DNA of 45,483 nucleotides. Source: Kineosphaera limosa NBRC 100340 (GTDB taxonomy: Bacteria > Actinomycetota > Actinomycetes > Actinomycetales > Dermatophilaceae). The stretch spans positions 1 through 45,483 of the forward strand of contig NZ_BAHD01000016.1 of the NCBI RefSeq assembly GCF_000298215.1, read 5' to 3'. The translations under genes and the position numbers were made by a program. Each line of letters begins with the position of its first letter. Position 1 is the first letter of the stretch. Of this stretch, positions 7,730-17,601 are shown one piece after another. The notes under the pieces were generated by a model. That model searched no databases. It saw nothing but the letters and a program-made list of their open reading frames with translations, and was not told the DNA's origin.

Positions 7730-9232
7730 ATGCGTCCCGACGCCGTTGACGACGCCGGGTCCAACGAGCACGACGAGCCAGATCCCGACGACCCGACAGA
7801 TCCCGACGACCGGGGCGAACCCGACGACCAGCCCGAGACCGACGACCAGCCCGAGACCGAGGATCGGGCCGAGTCGGACGACGACGCCCACACCACGGGG
7901 CTGCCCGTCACCGACCCGCCCACCTCCGAACTGTCACCGGGCAAACTCGACGAGTTGCGTACGCAGCTCGCCGACCTCGACGGTCCCGGGCTCGTCCGCG
8001 AGATCACCCGGCTGCCGGCGGCCAAGCGGGCGGTCGCCTTCCGGCTGCTGCCCAAGGACCGGGCGCTGGCCGTCTTCGAGGACCTCGACCCCAGCGTCGC
8101 CGCGGCCCTGCTGAGCCAGCTACGCTCCGACGTCGGCTCCTCCCTGGTGCACGACCTGGACCCCGACGACCGGGCTCGGCTGTTCGACGAGTTGCCCGCC
8201 TCCGTCGTGCGGCGGCTGCTCTCCGGGCTCGACCCGCACGAGGCCCAGATGACCCAGGACCTGCTGGGTTATCCCCCCGAGTCCGCCGGGCGCCGGATGA
8301 CCCCGGAGGTCGCGTGGGTCCCCTCGGACGCCACCGTCGGGCAGGCCATCAAGCGGCTGCGCAGGCTCGGCAACAAGGTCGAGACCATCTACATGGTCCC
8401 GGTGCTCGGACAAGGCCGCCGCCTCGAGGGAGTCGTCTCGTTGCGCGGCCTGTTGACCGCCAAGCGAGACACCCCGCTGATCGACCTGGTCGCCGATCCG
8501 ATCTCCGCCGACACCCACGAGGACCAGGAGGTCGTGGCCCGCCGGGTGCGCGACCACGGCATGATCGGCCTGCCGGTCGTCGACCACGAGAAGCGGTTGG
8601 TCGGCGTCATCACCGTCGACGACGCGATGCGGATTCTGGCCGAGGAGGAGAGCGAGGACGCCGCCCGCGCCGGCGGTACCGAGCCGCTGGGCCGCCCCTA
8701 CCTGGCGACCCCCGTGTGGCGGATCGTGCGCTCGCGGATCATCTGGCTGCTCGTGCTCATCGCCGCGGCCACCCTGACCGTCAACGTGCTCGACTATTTC
8801 GAGGAGACGCTCGAGCAGGTGGTGGCGCTGGCCTTGTTCATCCCCATGCTCATCGGCACCGGCGGCAACACCGGCGCGCAGACCGTCACGACGGTCGTGC
8901 GGGCCATGAGTGTCGACGACATCGGGCTGCGCGACCTCCCGCGGGTGCTCGGCAAGGAGCTGAGCACCGGCCTGCTGGTCGGAGCGGGTCTGGCACTGCT
9001 GGCCGGCACGCTCGCCGGCGTCATCGTCGACGCCCGCGTCGGGCTCGTCCTGGGTGTCTCGCTCGTCGCCGTGTGTGTGCTGGCGACCGGCGCCGGTGCC
9101 CTGATCCCCATGCTCGCCAAGCGCGCCGGCGTCGACCCGGCCGTTGTCAGTGCCCCGTTCATCACGACCCTTGTCGACGCCTCCGGCCTGATCATCTACT
9201 TCCTCGTCGCCCGCGCCATCCTCGGCCTCTGA
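7730..9232 (+). CDS. mgtE: MgtE-family magnesium transporter
   Basis: Magnesium channel/transporter with cytosolic gating domains. The 500-residue protein (ATG 7730) starts with about 55 very acidic residues containing repeated Asp-Gln-Pro-Glu-Thr units. The MgtE N domain follows (about 65-185), with LPKDRALAVFEDL and LDPDDRARLFDELP. Two CBS domains come next (about 185-310), then five hydrophobic segments in the last 180 residues that include the conserved LFIPMLIGTGGNTGAQT pore stretch. It follows pepA by 8 bp. This gene is not part of the classic gcvT-pepB-dlaT order and seems inserted there. The acidic N-terminus could bind cations, but that is inference. Confidence 0.92.
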   Translation: MRPDAVDDAGSNEHDEPDPDDPTDPDDRGEPDDQPETDDQPETEDRAESDDDAHTTGLPVTDPPTSELSPGKLDELRTQLADLDGPGLVREITRLPAAKRAVAFRLLPKDRALAVFEDLDPSVAAALLSQLRSDVGSSLVHDLDPDDRARLFDELPASVVRRLLSGLDPHEAQMTQDLLGYPPESAGRRMTPEVAWVPSDATVGQAIKRLRRLGNKVETIYMVPVLGQGRRLEGVVSLRGLLTAKRDTPLIDLVADPISADTHEDQEVVARRVRDHGMIGLPVVDHEKRLVGVITVDDAMRILAEEESEDAARAGGTEPLGRPYLATPVWRIVRSRIIWLLVLIAAATLTVNVLDYFEETLEQVVALALFIPMLIGTGGNTGAQTVTTVVRAMSVDDIGLRDLPRVLGKELSTGLLVGAGLALLAGTLAGVIVDARVGLVLGVSLVAVCVLATGAGALIPMLAKRAGVDPAVVSAPFITTLVDASGLIIYFLVARAILGL

Positions 9233-9261
9233 GCCGGTGAGTGCTCCCCCCACTGTTGCGC

Positions 9262-9305
9262 TCCCTGCCGACGGTTGTGGTCGCGACCGCAACCGTCGGC
9301 AGGGA
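9262..9305 (+). terminator. Long perfect hairpin after mgtE
   Basis: A 44-nt near-perfect palindrome. The outer 16-bp arms (9262-9277 with 9290-9305) pair fully, one T-G position follows, and the inner ggtcg/cgacc pairs close the stem. It lies 30 bp past the mgtE stop codon. No U-run follows, as is common for actinobacterial hairpin terminators. Confidence 0.6.
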
Positions 9306-9484
9306 AGGGGACCGTCGGCGTGCGGGTGCGAGTCGGCGGGCGGGTCCGGGACGGCGGCGCCGTTGAGTTCAGTTGCGGTGCAGCGGCGCCGATAGGGAGG
9401 TCGGCTCCCGAGCCTGGGGTGCGGGCAGCCGTGCCCCCTTCGCCGCCTGCGCGGCGCGCGCCGAGACGAGTGGAGAGCCCGCCC

Positions 9485-11557
9485 GTGAGCCAGACGCTGG
9501 ACGCCGCACCGCCGACCGGTGCGGCGCGCGGACGCGGTCAGCGTGCTCGTCGGCTGCACGCCCTCGACGGGCTGCGCACGATCGCCGTCGTTCTCGTGCT
9601 GCTCTACCACCTGCAGGTGCCCGGCTTCGCCGGCGGCTTCCTCGGCGTCGACGTCTTCTTCGTGCTCTCGGGCTTTCTCATCACCTCGCTGCTGCTCAAG
9701 GAGATCAGCGCCCGCGGCCGTGCCGACCTGGCGAACTTCTGGATGCGCCGGGTGCTGCGGCTGCTGCCGGCGGCCCTACTGGTGATCCTCACGGTGCTGC
9801 TCTGGGCCCTGTTCCTCGCGCCGCCCACCCAGCGCGGCTCCATCGGCCTGGACGCCCTGTGGTCCCTGCTCTACGTGGCCAACTGGCGGTTCATCGCCAC
9901 CTCCAGCTACTTCGGCTCGGACGGCACTCTCTCTCCGCTGCAACACCTGTGGACGCTCGCCGTCGAGGAGCAGTTCTACGTGCTGTGGCCGCTGCTGCTC
10001 GTCGGCATCGGCACCCTGGCGGTCGCCCGCTTCCGCGCCCCGGAGACCGAGTTGCAAGACTCCGCGGATCGCGCCGAACGCACGGCCGCACGGCGCAAGG
10101 CGATGTCGATGCTGACGTTCGCGCTGGCCGGCGCGCTCGTCCTCGGCTCGGTCGCGCTGCTGGCCTGGCGATTCGACCCGGAGGCGGCCGAGCGGGCCTA
10201 CATGGGCACCGACAGCCGAGCCTTCGAGCCACTCATCGGCGGCGCGGCCGCGGCCCTCATGCTGCGGCCCCGACTGCGTGCCTGGGTCGCCGCACGCTCC
10301 CAGCAGCTCATGGTGCTCGGGCTCGTCGGCATCGCGCTGGCCGTGCCGCTGCTCGGCGCGGCGCACGGACCGGTCGCCGCCTACTACCACGGCGGCGCGG
10401 CGCTCTTCGCGCTCTCCTGCGCGGTGCTCGTGGCCGCGACGAGCCTGGCCGACCGGCGCCACGGCCTGACCCTCCTGCTCGGCTCGACCCCGGTGGCCTA
10501 CCTGGGCCGCATCTCCTACGGCGTCTACCTGTGGCACTGGCCGCTCATCGTCTGGTTCATCGGCGACCGCGGATTCGAACCCGTCCGGGCCGTGGCCGTC
10601 GCGGGCCTGACAATCGCCGTCGCCGCCGCCTCCTACCACCTCGTCGAGCGCCCCATCCGCACCGGTCACGTGCGGCTCACGCCGCGCCGGGTCTTTCTGC
10701 AGGCCGGCGTCGCCGTAGGTCTGGCCGTCGCACTCACCAGTCAGCTCGGCGGTTCCCCGCTGAACCGGTTCGTGCCGGCGGTCGCCGCCAACCTCGAGCC
10801 CACCCCCACGGCCGGCTCGGTCGTACTAGTCGGCGACAGCGTCATGAGCCGTCTCTCCCCCGAGATCGCCACCGTCGGACTGCAGCGGGGCATGACCGTC
10901 GTCAATGCTGCCCGCGGCGGCTGCTCGGCGCTGTCGGTGGTCGTGCTCTCCGGCCGCGACGTGGCCAACGAGGCGTGCGCGCGCGACATCGGCACCGTGC
11001 AGACCGACGCGATCACCAACGCCCGCCCCAGCACCGTCATCTGGTGGTCCCGCTACGAACTGGCGGACCGACTCGATGCGGGCGGCAACCGGCTGGTGGC
11101 CAACACCCCCGCGTTCTGGGCCGCTCAGGACGCCGACCTGGCCCGCACCGTCGACCGCCTGACTGCCGGCGGGGCGCACCTCGTCGTGGTGCTCGTCGAC
11201 CGCGTCGGCACCGGAATGGACTCGCGCTGCACCCCGCAGGAGTGCGATCCGTTATTGCGGCGGCTGCGCGACGACGCCGCACTGCGCCAGGCCTGGAACG
11301 ACCGGATGCACGCGCTGGCGGCCACCGACCCGCGGGTCTCGGTCATCACGATGGACGACGTGTACTGCCGCGACGACGCCAGCCCGTGCGACGACCGGCT
11401 GCCCGTCGGCGCACCCGCCACCGCGGACGGCGGCGTCGCCCGCCCGGACGGCTCGCACTTCTCCCCCGCCGCCATGCCCGCTGTGGCCGCCGCCCTGCTG
11501 GACCGCGCCGCGGCCGCGACCGCACACTCCCGCGGACGCACTGCCGCCGGATCCTGA
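9485..11557 (+). CDS. Acyltransferase 3 (OafA/YrhL-type) with C-terminal SGNH domain
   Basis: Predicted membrane O-acetyltransferase, a family that modifies cell-envelope glycans. The 690-residue protein has a short polar N-terminus, then the acyltransferase-3 signature RLHALDGLRTIAVVLVLLYH with the conserved His and GGFLGVDVFFVLSGFLIT, and roughly ten membrane segments to about residue 430. The C-terminal 270 residues form an SGNH/GDSL-like domain: GDSVMSRLSPE, a Gly-Gly-Cys-Ser element, and DGSHFSP carrying the Asp-His pair. The GTG at 9485 is chosen because of GGAGAG 7 bp upstream; an in-frame GTG at 9470 is possible. This architecture resembles peptidoglycan or polysaccharide O-acetylases of actinobacteria. 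The substrate cannot be read from the sequence. It stands alone between mgtE and lpdA. Confidence 0.88.
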   Translation: MSQTLDAAPPTGAARGRGQRARRLHALDGLRTIAVVLVLLYHLQVPGFAGGFLGVDVFFVLSGFLITSLLLKEISARGRADLANFWMRRVLRLLPAALLVILTVLLWALFLAPPTQRGSIGLDALWSLLYVANWRFIATSSYFGSDGTLSPLQHLWTLAVEEQFYVLWPLLLVGIGTLAVARFRAPETELQDSADRAERTAARRKAMSMLTFALAGALVLGSVALLAWRFDPEAAERAYMGTDSRAFEPLIGGAAAALMLRPRLRAWVAARSQQLMVLGLVGIALAVPLLGAAHGPVAAYYHGGAALFALSCAVLVAATSLADRRHGLTLLLGSTPVAYLGRISYGVYLWHWPLIVWFIGDRGFEPVRAVAVAGLTIAVAAASYHLVERPIRTGHVRLTPRRVFLQAGVAVGLAVALTSQLGGSPLNRFVPAVAANLEPTPTAGSVVLVGDSVMSRLSPEIATVGLQRGMTVVNAARGGCSALSVVVLSGRDVANEACARDIGTVQTDAITNARPSTVIWWSRYELADRLDAGGNRLVANTPAFWAAQDADLARTVDRLTAGGAHLVVVLVDRVGTGMDSRCTPQECDPLLRRLRDDAALRQAWNDRMHALAATDPRVSVITMDDVYCRDDASPCDDRLPVGAPATADGGVARPDGSHFSPAAMPAVAAALLDRAAAATAHSRGRTAAGS

Positions 11558-11682
11558 TCCCGGGGTAGTCGCGGCTGCCCCTACACGCAGGCCATCGGCG
11601 ATGACAGGATGGGTGCCGACCGCGCGGTCCGGCCCACAAGGCCATCGGCGACCGCACACCGACACGCAAAGGAGCGTTGCCG

Positions 11683-13131
11683 ATGACCGCTGCGCCTGCC
11701 CCCACTTCGTCCGAATCCTCGAGCGCCTCAGGCGGACCGACTCAGGACTCCTTCGACCTCGTCATCCTCGGCGGCGGCAGCGGCGGCTACGCGTGCGCGC
11801 TCCGAGCGGCGCAACTGGGCATGAGCGTCGCCCTCGTCGAGCAGGACAAGCTCGGTGGCACCTGCCTGCACCGCGGCTGCATCCCCACCAAGGCGCTACT
11901 GCACGCGGCCGAGGTCGCCGACAACGCGCGCGAGGGCGGGGTCTTCGGGGTGCGCAGCACCTTCGACGGTATCGACATGCCGGGCGTGCACTCCTACAAG
12001 GACGGTGTGGTCAGCCGGCTCCACAAGGGTCTGCAGGGGCTGGTCAAGGCCGCCCGAGTCACCTATGTCACCGGTCGCGGCCGGCTGGCCTCGCCCAAGA
12101 CCGTGGAGGTGGCGACCGAGTCGGGCACCCGCACGCTGACCGGCAAGGACATCGTGCTGGCCACCGGCTCGCGCAGTCGACTGTTGCCCGGCATCACCCT
12201 CGGACCCCGCGTCATGACCAGCGACGAGGCGCTCGTGATGGAGACGGTGCCGGAGCGGGTCATCGTGCTGGGCGGCGGCGTCATCGGCGTCGAGTTCGCC
12301 TCCGTGTTCGCCTCCTTCGGGGCGCAGGTGAGCATCGTCGAGGCGCTGGACCGGCTGGTGCCCGCCGAAGACGAGGCGGTCAGCGCCACCCTGCAGCGGG
12401 CCTTCCGCAAGCGCGGCATCAAGGCCCTGCTCGGGCAGCGCTTCGCCGGGGTCCGCGAGAGCGACGACGGCGTCGTCGTGAGCCTGGAGGACGGTCAAGA
12501 ACTGGAGGCCGACCTGCTGCTGGTCGCGGTCGGCCGCGGCCCGGTCACCCAAGACCTGGGGTACGCGGAGGCGGGCGTGACCCTCGAACGCGACTTCGTC
12601 ATCACCGACGAGCGCCTCAACACCTCCGTGCCGGGTGTGCGCGCCGTCGGCGACATCGTCCCCGGCCTGCAGCTGGCGCACCGCGGCTTCGCGCACGGCA
12701 TCTTCGTCGCCGAGGACATCGCCGGCCTGGAGCCGGTGCCGGTCGACGACACCCTCATCCCCAAGGTCACCTACTGCGATCCCGAGATCGCCTCCGTCGG
12801 GCTCACCGAGGCGGCCGCCCGCGAACGCTACGGCGATGTGACAACGTTCGAGTACAACCTCGGTGGCAACGGCAAGAGTCAGATCCTGCGCACGGCCGGC
12901 TTCGTCAAGCTCGTGCGCCGAGGCGGTGCGGACGAGCGTGGCCCGGTCGTCGGCGTCCACATGATCGGGGCCCGGATGGGTGAGCAGGTGGGCGAGGCTC
13001 AGCTGATCGTCTCCTGGGATGCCCTGCCCGACGAGGTCGCGGCCCTGCTGCACGCCCACCCCACCCAGAACGAGTCCCTCGGCGAGGCCCACCTCGCGCT
13101 CGCTGGGAAACCCCTGCACTCCCACCCCTGA
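11683..13131 (+). CDS. lpdA: Dihydrolipoyl dehydrogenase (E3)
   Basis: FAD-dependent disulfide oxidoreductase that reoxidises dihydrolipoyl groups of 2-oxoacid dehydrogenases and the glycine cleavage system. The start is the ATG at 11683, with AAAGGA at 11668-11673; a TTG two codons upstream is less likely. The 482-residue chain has an N-terminal Ser-rich tail of about 23 residues, the FAD motif LGGGSGGYACALRAAQLG, the redox disulfide GGTCLHRGCIPTK (Cys61 and Cys66), the NAD motif VLGGGVIGVEFASVFASFG, and the C-terminal HAHPTQNESLGEA with the catalytic His-Pro-Thr and Glu. It is followed by the E2 gene, which has its own promoter. Confidence 0.95.
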   Translation: MTAAPAPTSSESSSASGGPTQDSFDLVILGGGSGGYACALRAAQLGMSVALVEQDKLGGTCLHRGCIPTKALLHAAEVADNAREGGVFGVRSTFDGIDMPGVHSYKDGVVSRLHKGLQGLVKAARVTYVTGRGRLASPKTVEVATESGTRTLTGKDIVLATGSRSRLLPGITLGPRVMTSDEALVMETVPERVIVLGGGVIGVEFASVFASFGAQVSIVEALDRLVPAEDEAVSATLQRAFRKRGIKALLGQRFAGVRESDDGVVVSLEDGQELEADLLLVAVGRGPVTQDLGYAEAGVTLERDFVITDERLNTSVPGVRAVGDIVPGLQLAHRGFAHGIFVAEDIAGLEPVPVDDTLIPKVTYCDPEIASVGLTEAAARERYGDVTTFEYNLGGNGKSQILRTAGFVKLVRRGGADERGPVVGVHMIGARMGEQVGEAQLIVSWDALPDEVAALLHAHPTQNESLGEAHLALAGKPLHSHP

Positions 13132-13156
13132 ACAATCCCGACGCTGGTCCTAGACT
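13128..13156 (+). promoter_or_regulatory. Promoter of the E2 gene
   Basis: CTGAAC (13128-13133) and TAGACT (13151-13156) are separated by 17 bp, a good sigma-70-like arrangement. A GAGGAG ribosome binding site follows before the ATG at 13193. Confidence 0.55.
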
Positions 13157-13192
13157 CGAGCGCAACCCACGACAGATGAGGAGACCTCCCAC

Positions 13193-14902
13193 ATGTCAGA
13201 ACGCGTGACCATGCCGGCTCTTGGAGAGTCGGTGACCGAAGGAACAGTCACCCGCTGGCTGAAGAGCGTCGGCGAGGAGGTCGCTGCCGACGAGCCGCTG
13301 CTGGAAGTCTCGACCGACAAGGTCGACACCGAGGTGCCCTCCCCGGTGGCTGGCACGCTGCAGAAGATCCTCGTCGACGAGGACGAGACGGCGGAGGTCG
13401 GCGCCGACCTGTGCATCATCGGTGACGGCCCCGCCGACGACGACGATGACTCCGGCGACGACTCGGCCAAGGACGAGGAGCCGCAGGAAGAGGCATCGGC
13501 CGACGATTCCAGCGACGAGCCGCAGGAGAAGCCGAAGAAGTCTTCCGGCGGCGGTGGCGTCTCCGGTGGCGAGAAGGTGCAGATGCCGGCGCTGGGCGAG
13601 TCGGTCACCGAAGGCACGGTGACCCGCTGGCTCAAGGAGGAGGGCGACGACGTCGAGGTCGACGAGCCCCTCCTGGAGGTCTCCACCGACAAGGTCGACA
13701 CCGAGGTCCCCTCCCCGGTGGCGGGCAAGCTGACCAAGATCCTCGTGGCCGAAGACGAAACCGCGGAGGTCGGCGCCGACCTGTGCATCATCGGCGGCGA
13801 AGCATCCGACGACGGCGACGACGACGAGCCGGAGGCAGAGTCGACGCCGGAGCCGAAGAAGGAAGAGCCGAAGCCAGCGGCCAAGGAGCAGCCGGCCAAG
13901 GACGACTCCGCCAAGGACGACTCGGGCAAGGACGACGCGTCGGCCTACGTCACCCCGCTGGTGCGCAAGCTCGCGGCGGACCACGGCGTCGACCTGGGCA
14001 GCCTCAAGGGCACCGGCGTCGGCGGGCGCATCCGCAAGCAGGATGTGCTCGACGCCGCCAAGGCCAAGGAGGAGCCGGAGCCGGAGCAGCAGGCCGCGCC
14101 CGCGCCGTCCGACTCGGCCCCCGCTCCGGTGGCGGCCGCCCCGGCCCCCAGCGGTGGCCCGGCCAAGGCCACGAAGGTGCCCGAGCCGGACACCACCAAG
14201 CGCGGCACCACCGAGAAGCTGTCGCGACTGCGCAAGATCGTCGCCCAGCGCATGGTCGAGTCGCTGCAGACGTCGGCGCAGCTCACCGCGGTCGTCGAGG
14301 TCGACATGTCTCGGGTGGCGGCCCTGCGGGCGCGCAACAAGAACGAGTTCAAGGCGCGCGAGGGCGCCAACCTCTCGTTCCTGCCGTTCATCTGCCTGGC
14401 CACGGTCGAGGCGCTCAAGGCCTTCCCGGCCTTGAACTCCAGCATCGACGGGGAGTCGGTGGTCTACCACGGCGCCGAGCACCTGGCGATCGCCGTCGAC
14501 ACGCCGCGCGGCCTTGTCGTGCCGGTCATCAAGGACGCCGGTGACCTCAACATCGCCGGGCTGGCCCGCAAGATCGCCGACGTCGCGGCGCGCACGCGCA
14601 GCAACAAGATCGGTCCCGACGAGCTGTCCGGTGGCACGTTCACCATCAGCAACATCGGGTCGGCGGGAACGGTCTCCGACACCCCGATCATCAACCAGCC
14701 GCAGGTCGGCATTCTGGGCACTGGCACGATCGTCAAGCGGCCCGTCGTCGTCACCGACGCCGACGGCAACGAGGCGATCGGCATCCGCTCGATGATGAAC
14801 CTGTGCCTGACCTACGACCACCGCATCGTCGACGGTGCGGACGCCGGTCGCTTCCTGTCGGCGCTCAAGAGCCGCCTCGAGGAGGGCGCCTTCGAGCTCT
14901 GA
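13193..14902 (+). CDS. sucB: 2-oxoacid dehydrogenase E2 (dihydrolipoamide acyltransferase), two lipoyl domains
   Basis: Core acyltransferase of the pyruvate/2-oxoglutarate dehydrogenase complexes. Two lipoyl domains carry the lipoylation lysines at residues 43 and 167, each in a ...[15 protein letters not shown] context. They are joined by acidic, Lys/Glu-rich linkers. A peripheral subunit-binding (E3-binding) domain lies at about residues 251-288 ([20 protein letters not shown]). The catalytic domain ends with [14 protein letters not shown], with His543 and Asp547 as the active-site pair. This matches DlaT of Mycobacterium (same gene neighbours, lipB and lipA), where one E2 serves pyruvate dehydrogenase; the usual automatic name is SucB. 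The two lipoyl domains are almost identical, suggesting an internal duplication. A strong hairpin terminator follows. Confidence 0.94.
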   Translation: MSERVTMPALGESVTEGTVTRWLKSVGEEVAADEPLLEVSTDKVDTEVPSPVAGTLQKILVDEDETAEVGADLCIIGDGPADDDDDSGDDSAKDEEPQEEASADDSSDEPQEKPKKSSGGGGVSGGEKVQMPALGESVTEGTVTRWLKEEGDDVEVDEPLLEVSTDKVDTEVPSPVAGKLTKILVAEDETAEVGADLCIIGGEASDDGDDDEPEAESTPEPKKEEPKPAAKEQPAKDDSAKDDSGKDDASAYVTPLVRKLAADHGVDLGSLKGTGVGGRIRKQDVLDAAKAKEEPEPEQQAAPAPSDSAPAPVAAAPAPSGGPAKATKVPEPDTTKRGTTEKLSRLRKIVAQRMVESLQTSAQLTAVVEVDMSRVAALRARNKNEFKAREGANLSFLPFICLATVEALKAFPALNSSIDGESVVYHGAEHLAIAVDTPRGLVVPVIKDAGDLNIAGLARKIADVAARTRSNKIGPDELSGGTFTISNIGSAGTVSDTPIINQPQVGILGTGTIVKRPVVVTDADGNEAIGIRSMMNLCLTYDHRIVDGADAGRFLSALKSRLEEGAFEL

Positions 14903-14933
14903 GCCGCCCGGCGGCCGGCACGAACAGCAGTGG

Positions 14934-14968
14934 GGCGAGGCCCGCGCGTAACCCGCGCGGGCCTCGCC
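14934..14968 (+). terminator. Hairpin terminator after the E2 gene
   Basis: Perfect 15-bp arms (14934-14948 and 14954-14968) with a 5-nt loop, very G/C-rich, 32 bp past the stop codon. It separates the E2 gene from the lipB promoter. Confidence 0.75.
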
Positions 14969-14979
14969 GCGTTGTTGCG

Positions 14980-14985
14980 TAAGGT
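14980..14985 (+). promoter_or_regulatory. -10 hexamer (TAAGGT) of a leaderless lipB-lipA promoter
   Basis: TAAGGT ends seven bases before the lipB ATG, immediately after the E2 terminator. That geometry suits a leaderless mRNA. The same bases could act as a weak ribosome binding site. Confidence 0.4.
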
Positions 14986-14992
14986 GTGCTCC

Positions 14993-15676
14993 ATGCGCTT
15001 CGAGCACCTCGGCTTCGCCCCGGACTATGTCGACTACCTGGCCGCCTGGGAGCACCAGCGGGCCGTGCACGCCGCGGTCGTCTCCGGCGACCTGCCCGAC
15101 ACGGTGCTGTTGCTCGAACACGCCGCCGTCTACACCGCCGGTAAACGCACCGAGCCGCACGAGCGGCCCTTCGACGGCACCCCGGTGATCGACGTCGACC
15201 GCGGCGGCAAAATCACCTGGCACGGCCCGGGTCAGCTGGTCGGCTACCCGATCGTGCACCTGCCCTCACCCGTCGACGTCGTCGCCCACGTACGTCGGCT
15301 CGAGGACATGATGATCGGGGTGTGCGCCGACCTGGGTGTCACCGCCGACCGCGTCGAGGGGCGTTCGGGGGTGTGGATCGCCGCGGACGAGCGCGGACCG
15401 GCGCGCAAGGTGGGCGCGATCGGCATCCGGGTCAGCCAGGACGTGACGATGCACGGCTTCGCGTTGAACGCCGACTGCGACCTGTCGTGGGGGCAGGTCA
15501 TCGTTCCCTGCGGCATCAGCGACGCGGGGGTGACGAGCCTGTCGCTGGAGCTGGGTCGCCCGGTGACGGTCGAGCAGATCCTGCCCCTGGCCCAAGCCCA
15601 CCTGGAGCGCACCCTCGACCCCATGGCGCGTAGGCTGGGGGATCGCCACCGAACCACTCAGGGAGTAGCCCCGTGA
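14993..15676 (+). CDS. lipB: Lipoyl(octanoyl) transferase
   Basis: Transfers octanoyl from acyl carrier protein to the target lysine of lipoyl domains, the first step of de novo lipoylation. The protein has 227 residues from the ATG at 14993. The octanoyl-binding motif [12 protein letters not shown] is at residues 70-81, and the catalytic pair is Lys139 (KVGAIGIRV) and Cys173 (VPCGIS). The stop codon overlaps the lipA GTG in a GTGA sequence, so both are made together. The neighbours include the main substrates, the E2 just upstream and the lpdA system. The weak upstream ribosome binding site and nearby -10 favour a leaderless start. Confidence 0.96.
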   Translation: MRFEHLGFAPDYVDYLAAWEHQRAVHAAVVSGDLPDTVLLLEHAAVYTAGKRTEPHERPFDGTPVIDVDRGGKITWHGPGQLVGYPIVHLPSPVDVVAHVRRLEDMMIGVCADLGVTADRVEGRSGVWIAADERGPARKVGAIGIRVSQDVTMHGFALNADCDLSWGQVIVPCGISDAGVTSLSLELGRPVTVEQILPLAQAHLERTLDPMARRLGDRHRTTQGVAP

Positions 15677-16698
15677 CCGTCGCACCCGAGGGACGCCGCC
15701 TGCTGCGCGTCGAGGCGCGCAATGCGCAGACGCCGATCGAGCGCAAGCCCGCGTGGATCCGCACGACGGCCAAGATGGGCCCGGAGTATTCCCAACTGCA
15801 CGGCATGGTGCGCTCCGAGGGGCTGCACACGGTCTGTCAGGAGGCAGGCTGCCCGAACATCTTCGAGTGTTGGGAAGACCGGGAGGCGACCTTCCTCATC
15901 GGTGGTGACGTGTGCACCCGCCGTTGCGACTTCTGCGATATCGCCACCGGTCGGCCCACGGAGCTCGACCTCGACGAGCCGCGGCGCGTCGCCGAGTCCA
16001 TCGCGAAGATGGAGCTGCGGTACGCGACGGTGACCGGTGTGGCCCGCGACGACCAGCCCGACGGCGCCGCCGGCCTGTACGCCGAGACCATCCGGGCGAT
16101 CCACGCGCTCAACCCCAACACCGGCGTCGAGATTCTGCCGCCGGACTTCGGGGCCCAGCCCGAACTCGTCGGTCAGGTCTTCGACGCCCGCCCAGAGGTC
16201 TTCGCGCACAACCTCGAGACGGTGCCGCGCATCTTCCGCCGCATCCGCCCCGCGTTCACCTACGAGAAGTCGCTGAAGGTGCTCTCGATGGCCAAGGCCG
16301 AGGGCCTGGTCACCAAGTCCAACCTCATCCTCGGCATGGGCGAGCAGGAGGAGGAGATCGCCGCCGCGATCGTCGACCTGCACGAGGCCGGCTGCGACAT
16401 CCTGACGATCACGCAGTACCTGCGGCCCTCCAAGCTGCACCACCCCATCGACCGGTGGGTCAAGCCGGAGGAGTTCGTGCACTGGTCGGAGTTCGCCTAC
16501 GAAACCGGGTTCCTCGGCGTCATGGCCGGCCCGCTGGTGCGCTCCTCCTACCGCGCGGGGCGGCTGTGGGCACAGGCGATGAAGCGCGCGGGACGTACGA
16601 TTCCCGAACACCTGGCGCACCTGGCGGCCAATGCCGACCTCCCGGCGCGGCAGGAGGCCGCCACCCTTGTCGAACGCGAACGTCCGGCTGCCTCCTAG
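15673..16698 (+). CDS. lipA: Lipoyl synthase (radical SAM)
   Basis: Radical SAM enzyme that inserts two sulfur atoms into octanoyl groups to make lipoate. The 341 residues contain both iron-sulfur clusters. The auxiliary cluster ligands are Cys55, Cys60 and Cys66 ([12 protein letters not shown]). The SAM cluster ligands are Cys81, Cys85 and Cys88 (CTRRCDFC). The C-terminal RSSYRAG triplet, whose Ser ligates the auxiliary cluster in the family, is also present. The GTG start overlaps the lipB stop codon. The length and all key residues are normal. Confidence 0.97.
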   Translation: MTVAPEGRRLLRVEARNAQTPIERKPAWIRTTAKMGPEYSQLHGMVRSEGLHTVCQEAGCPNIFECWEDREATFLIGGDVCTRRCDFCDIATGRPTELDLDEPRRVAESIAKMELRYATVTGVARDDQPDGAAGLYAETIRAIHALNPNTGVEILPPDFGAQPELVGQVFDARPEVFAHNLETVPRIFRRIRPAFTYEKSLKVLSMAKAEGLVTKSNLILGMGEQEEEIAAAIVDLHEAGCDILTITQYLRPSKLHHPIDRWVKPEEFVHWSEFAYETGFLGVMAGPLVRSSYRAGRLWAQAMKRAGRTIPEHLAHLAANADLPARQEAATLVERERPAAS

Positions 16699-16824
16699 AC
16701 GGCGGCGGGCCCGGCACGGCACCATCACAGCGTCGAGTTAGTTACTCCAGCAGGTAGTTCCAACCCCAGCCCGTTTCGCCCGCAGCGCAGGCGGTGCCGG
16801 CGCAGAGAGAGAAGTCCCCAGGTC

Positions 16825-17601
16825 ATGGCTAGGTTCGGATTCGGTCGACGCGGATCGGGTGGTGCCGCGAGCGCACCCAAGGAGAAGAAGCAGCGCTTCA
16901 AATTCTTCCGCCAGGTCAAGCAGATCTACGGTCTGGCCAAGCGCGACGACCCGCGCATCGGGCTGTGGCTGGCGCTCATCGTGCTCGCGGTGCTCGTGGT
17001 GGCCTTCCTCATCGGGCTCGCGCTGGGGCACCCCTACTACGCGCTGTTCGTGGCGCTGCCGCTGGCGCTTCTGCCCGCGATGATCCTGCTCTCGCGGCGC
17101 GCCGAGCGCGCGGCCTACGGCTCCCTCGACGGGCAGCCGGGCGCGGGCGGCGCGGCGCTGTCGGCCTTGAAGCGGGGGTGGAGTTACCAGCAGGAGCCGG
17201 TCGCGATGGACGGCAAGCCGGCGAGCATGACCAACTTCTCGGGCGCCGCGATGGTGTATCGGGCGGTGGGCCGCCCCGGCGTCGTGCTCATCGCGGAGGG
17301 GCCCACCGGCCGCGCGAACAAGCTGCTGGCCACCGAGGAGCGCCGCACCAACCAGCTGACGCCCAATGTGCCGGTCACCAAGTTTCGGCTGGGTACGGGG
17401 GCCAGCGGCAGCGGCGAGACGGTGGTGCGCAGCCAGGAGCTCATCAAGCGCATGCGCAAGATGAAGAAGGTGCTGACCAAACAGGAGGTCGCGCAGGTCG
17501 ACAAGCGGTTGCGTTCGATGAGCCGCCAGCGTCGCCCGCCGGTGCCGCAGGGCATCGACCCGCAGCGGATGCGTTCGATGGGCCGGGGCCAACGCCGCTA
17601 G
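16825..17601 (+). CDS. DUF4191 membrane protein
   Basis: A 258-residue protein of the actinobacterial DUF4191 family, the counterpart of Rv2219, conserved between lipA and glnA1. A basic N-terminus (KEKKQRFKFFRQVKQIYGLAKR) is followed by two closely spaced hydrophobic segments, about residues 48-92. A cytosolic part with mixed character comes next, and a strongly basic C-terminus holds repeated Arg-Met-Arg motifs. No catalytic motif is visible and the function is unknown. An interaction with nucleic acid or membrane lipids through the basic tails is speculation. Its TAG stop codon lies in a CTAG palindrome that also supplies the stop codon of the convergent RDD gene, a 4-bp overlap. Confidence 0.85.
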   Translation: MARFGFGRRGSGGAASAPKEKKQRFKFFRQVKQIYGLAKRDDPRIGLWLALIVLAVLVVAFLIGLALGHPYYALFVALPLALLPAMILLSRRAERAAYGSLDGQPGAGGAALSALKRGWSYQQEPVAMDGKPASMTNFSGAAMVYRAVGRPGVVLIAEGPTGRANKLLATEERRTNQLTPNVPVTKFRLGTGASGSGETVVRSQELIKRMRKMKKVLTKQEVAQVDKRLRSMSRQRRPPVPQGIDPQRMRSMGRGQRR

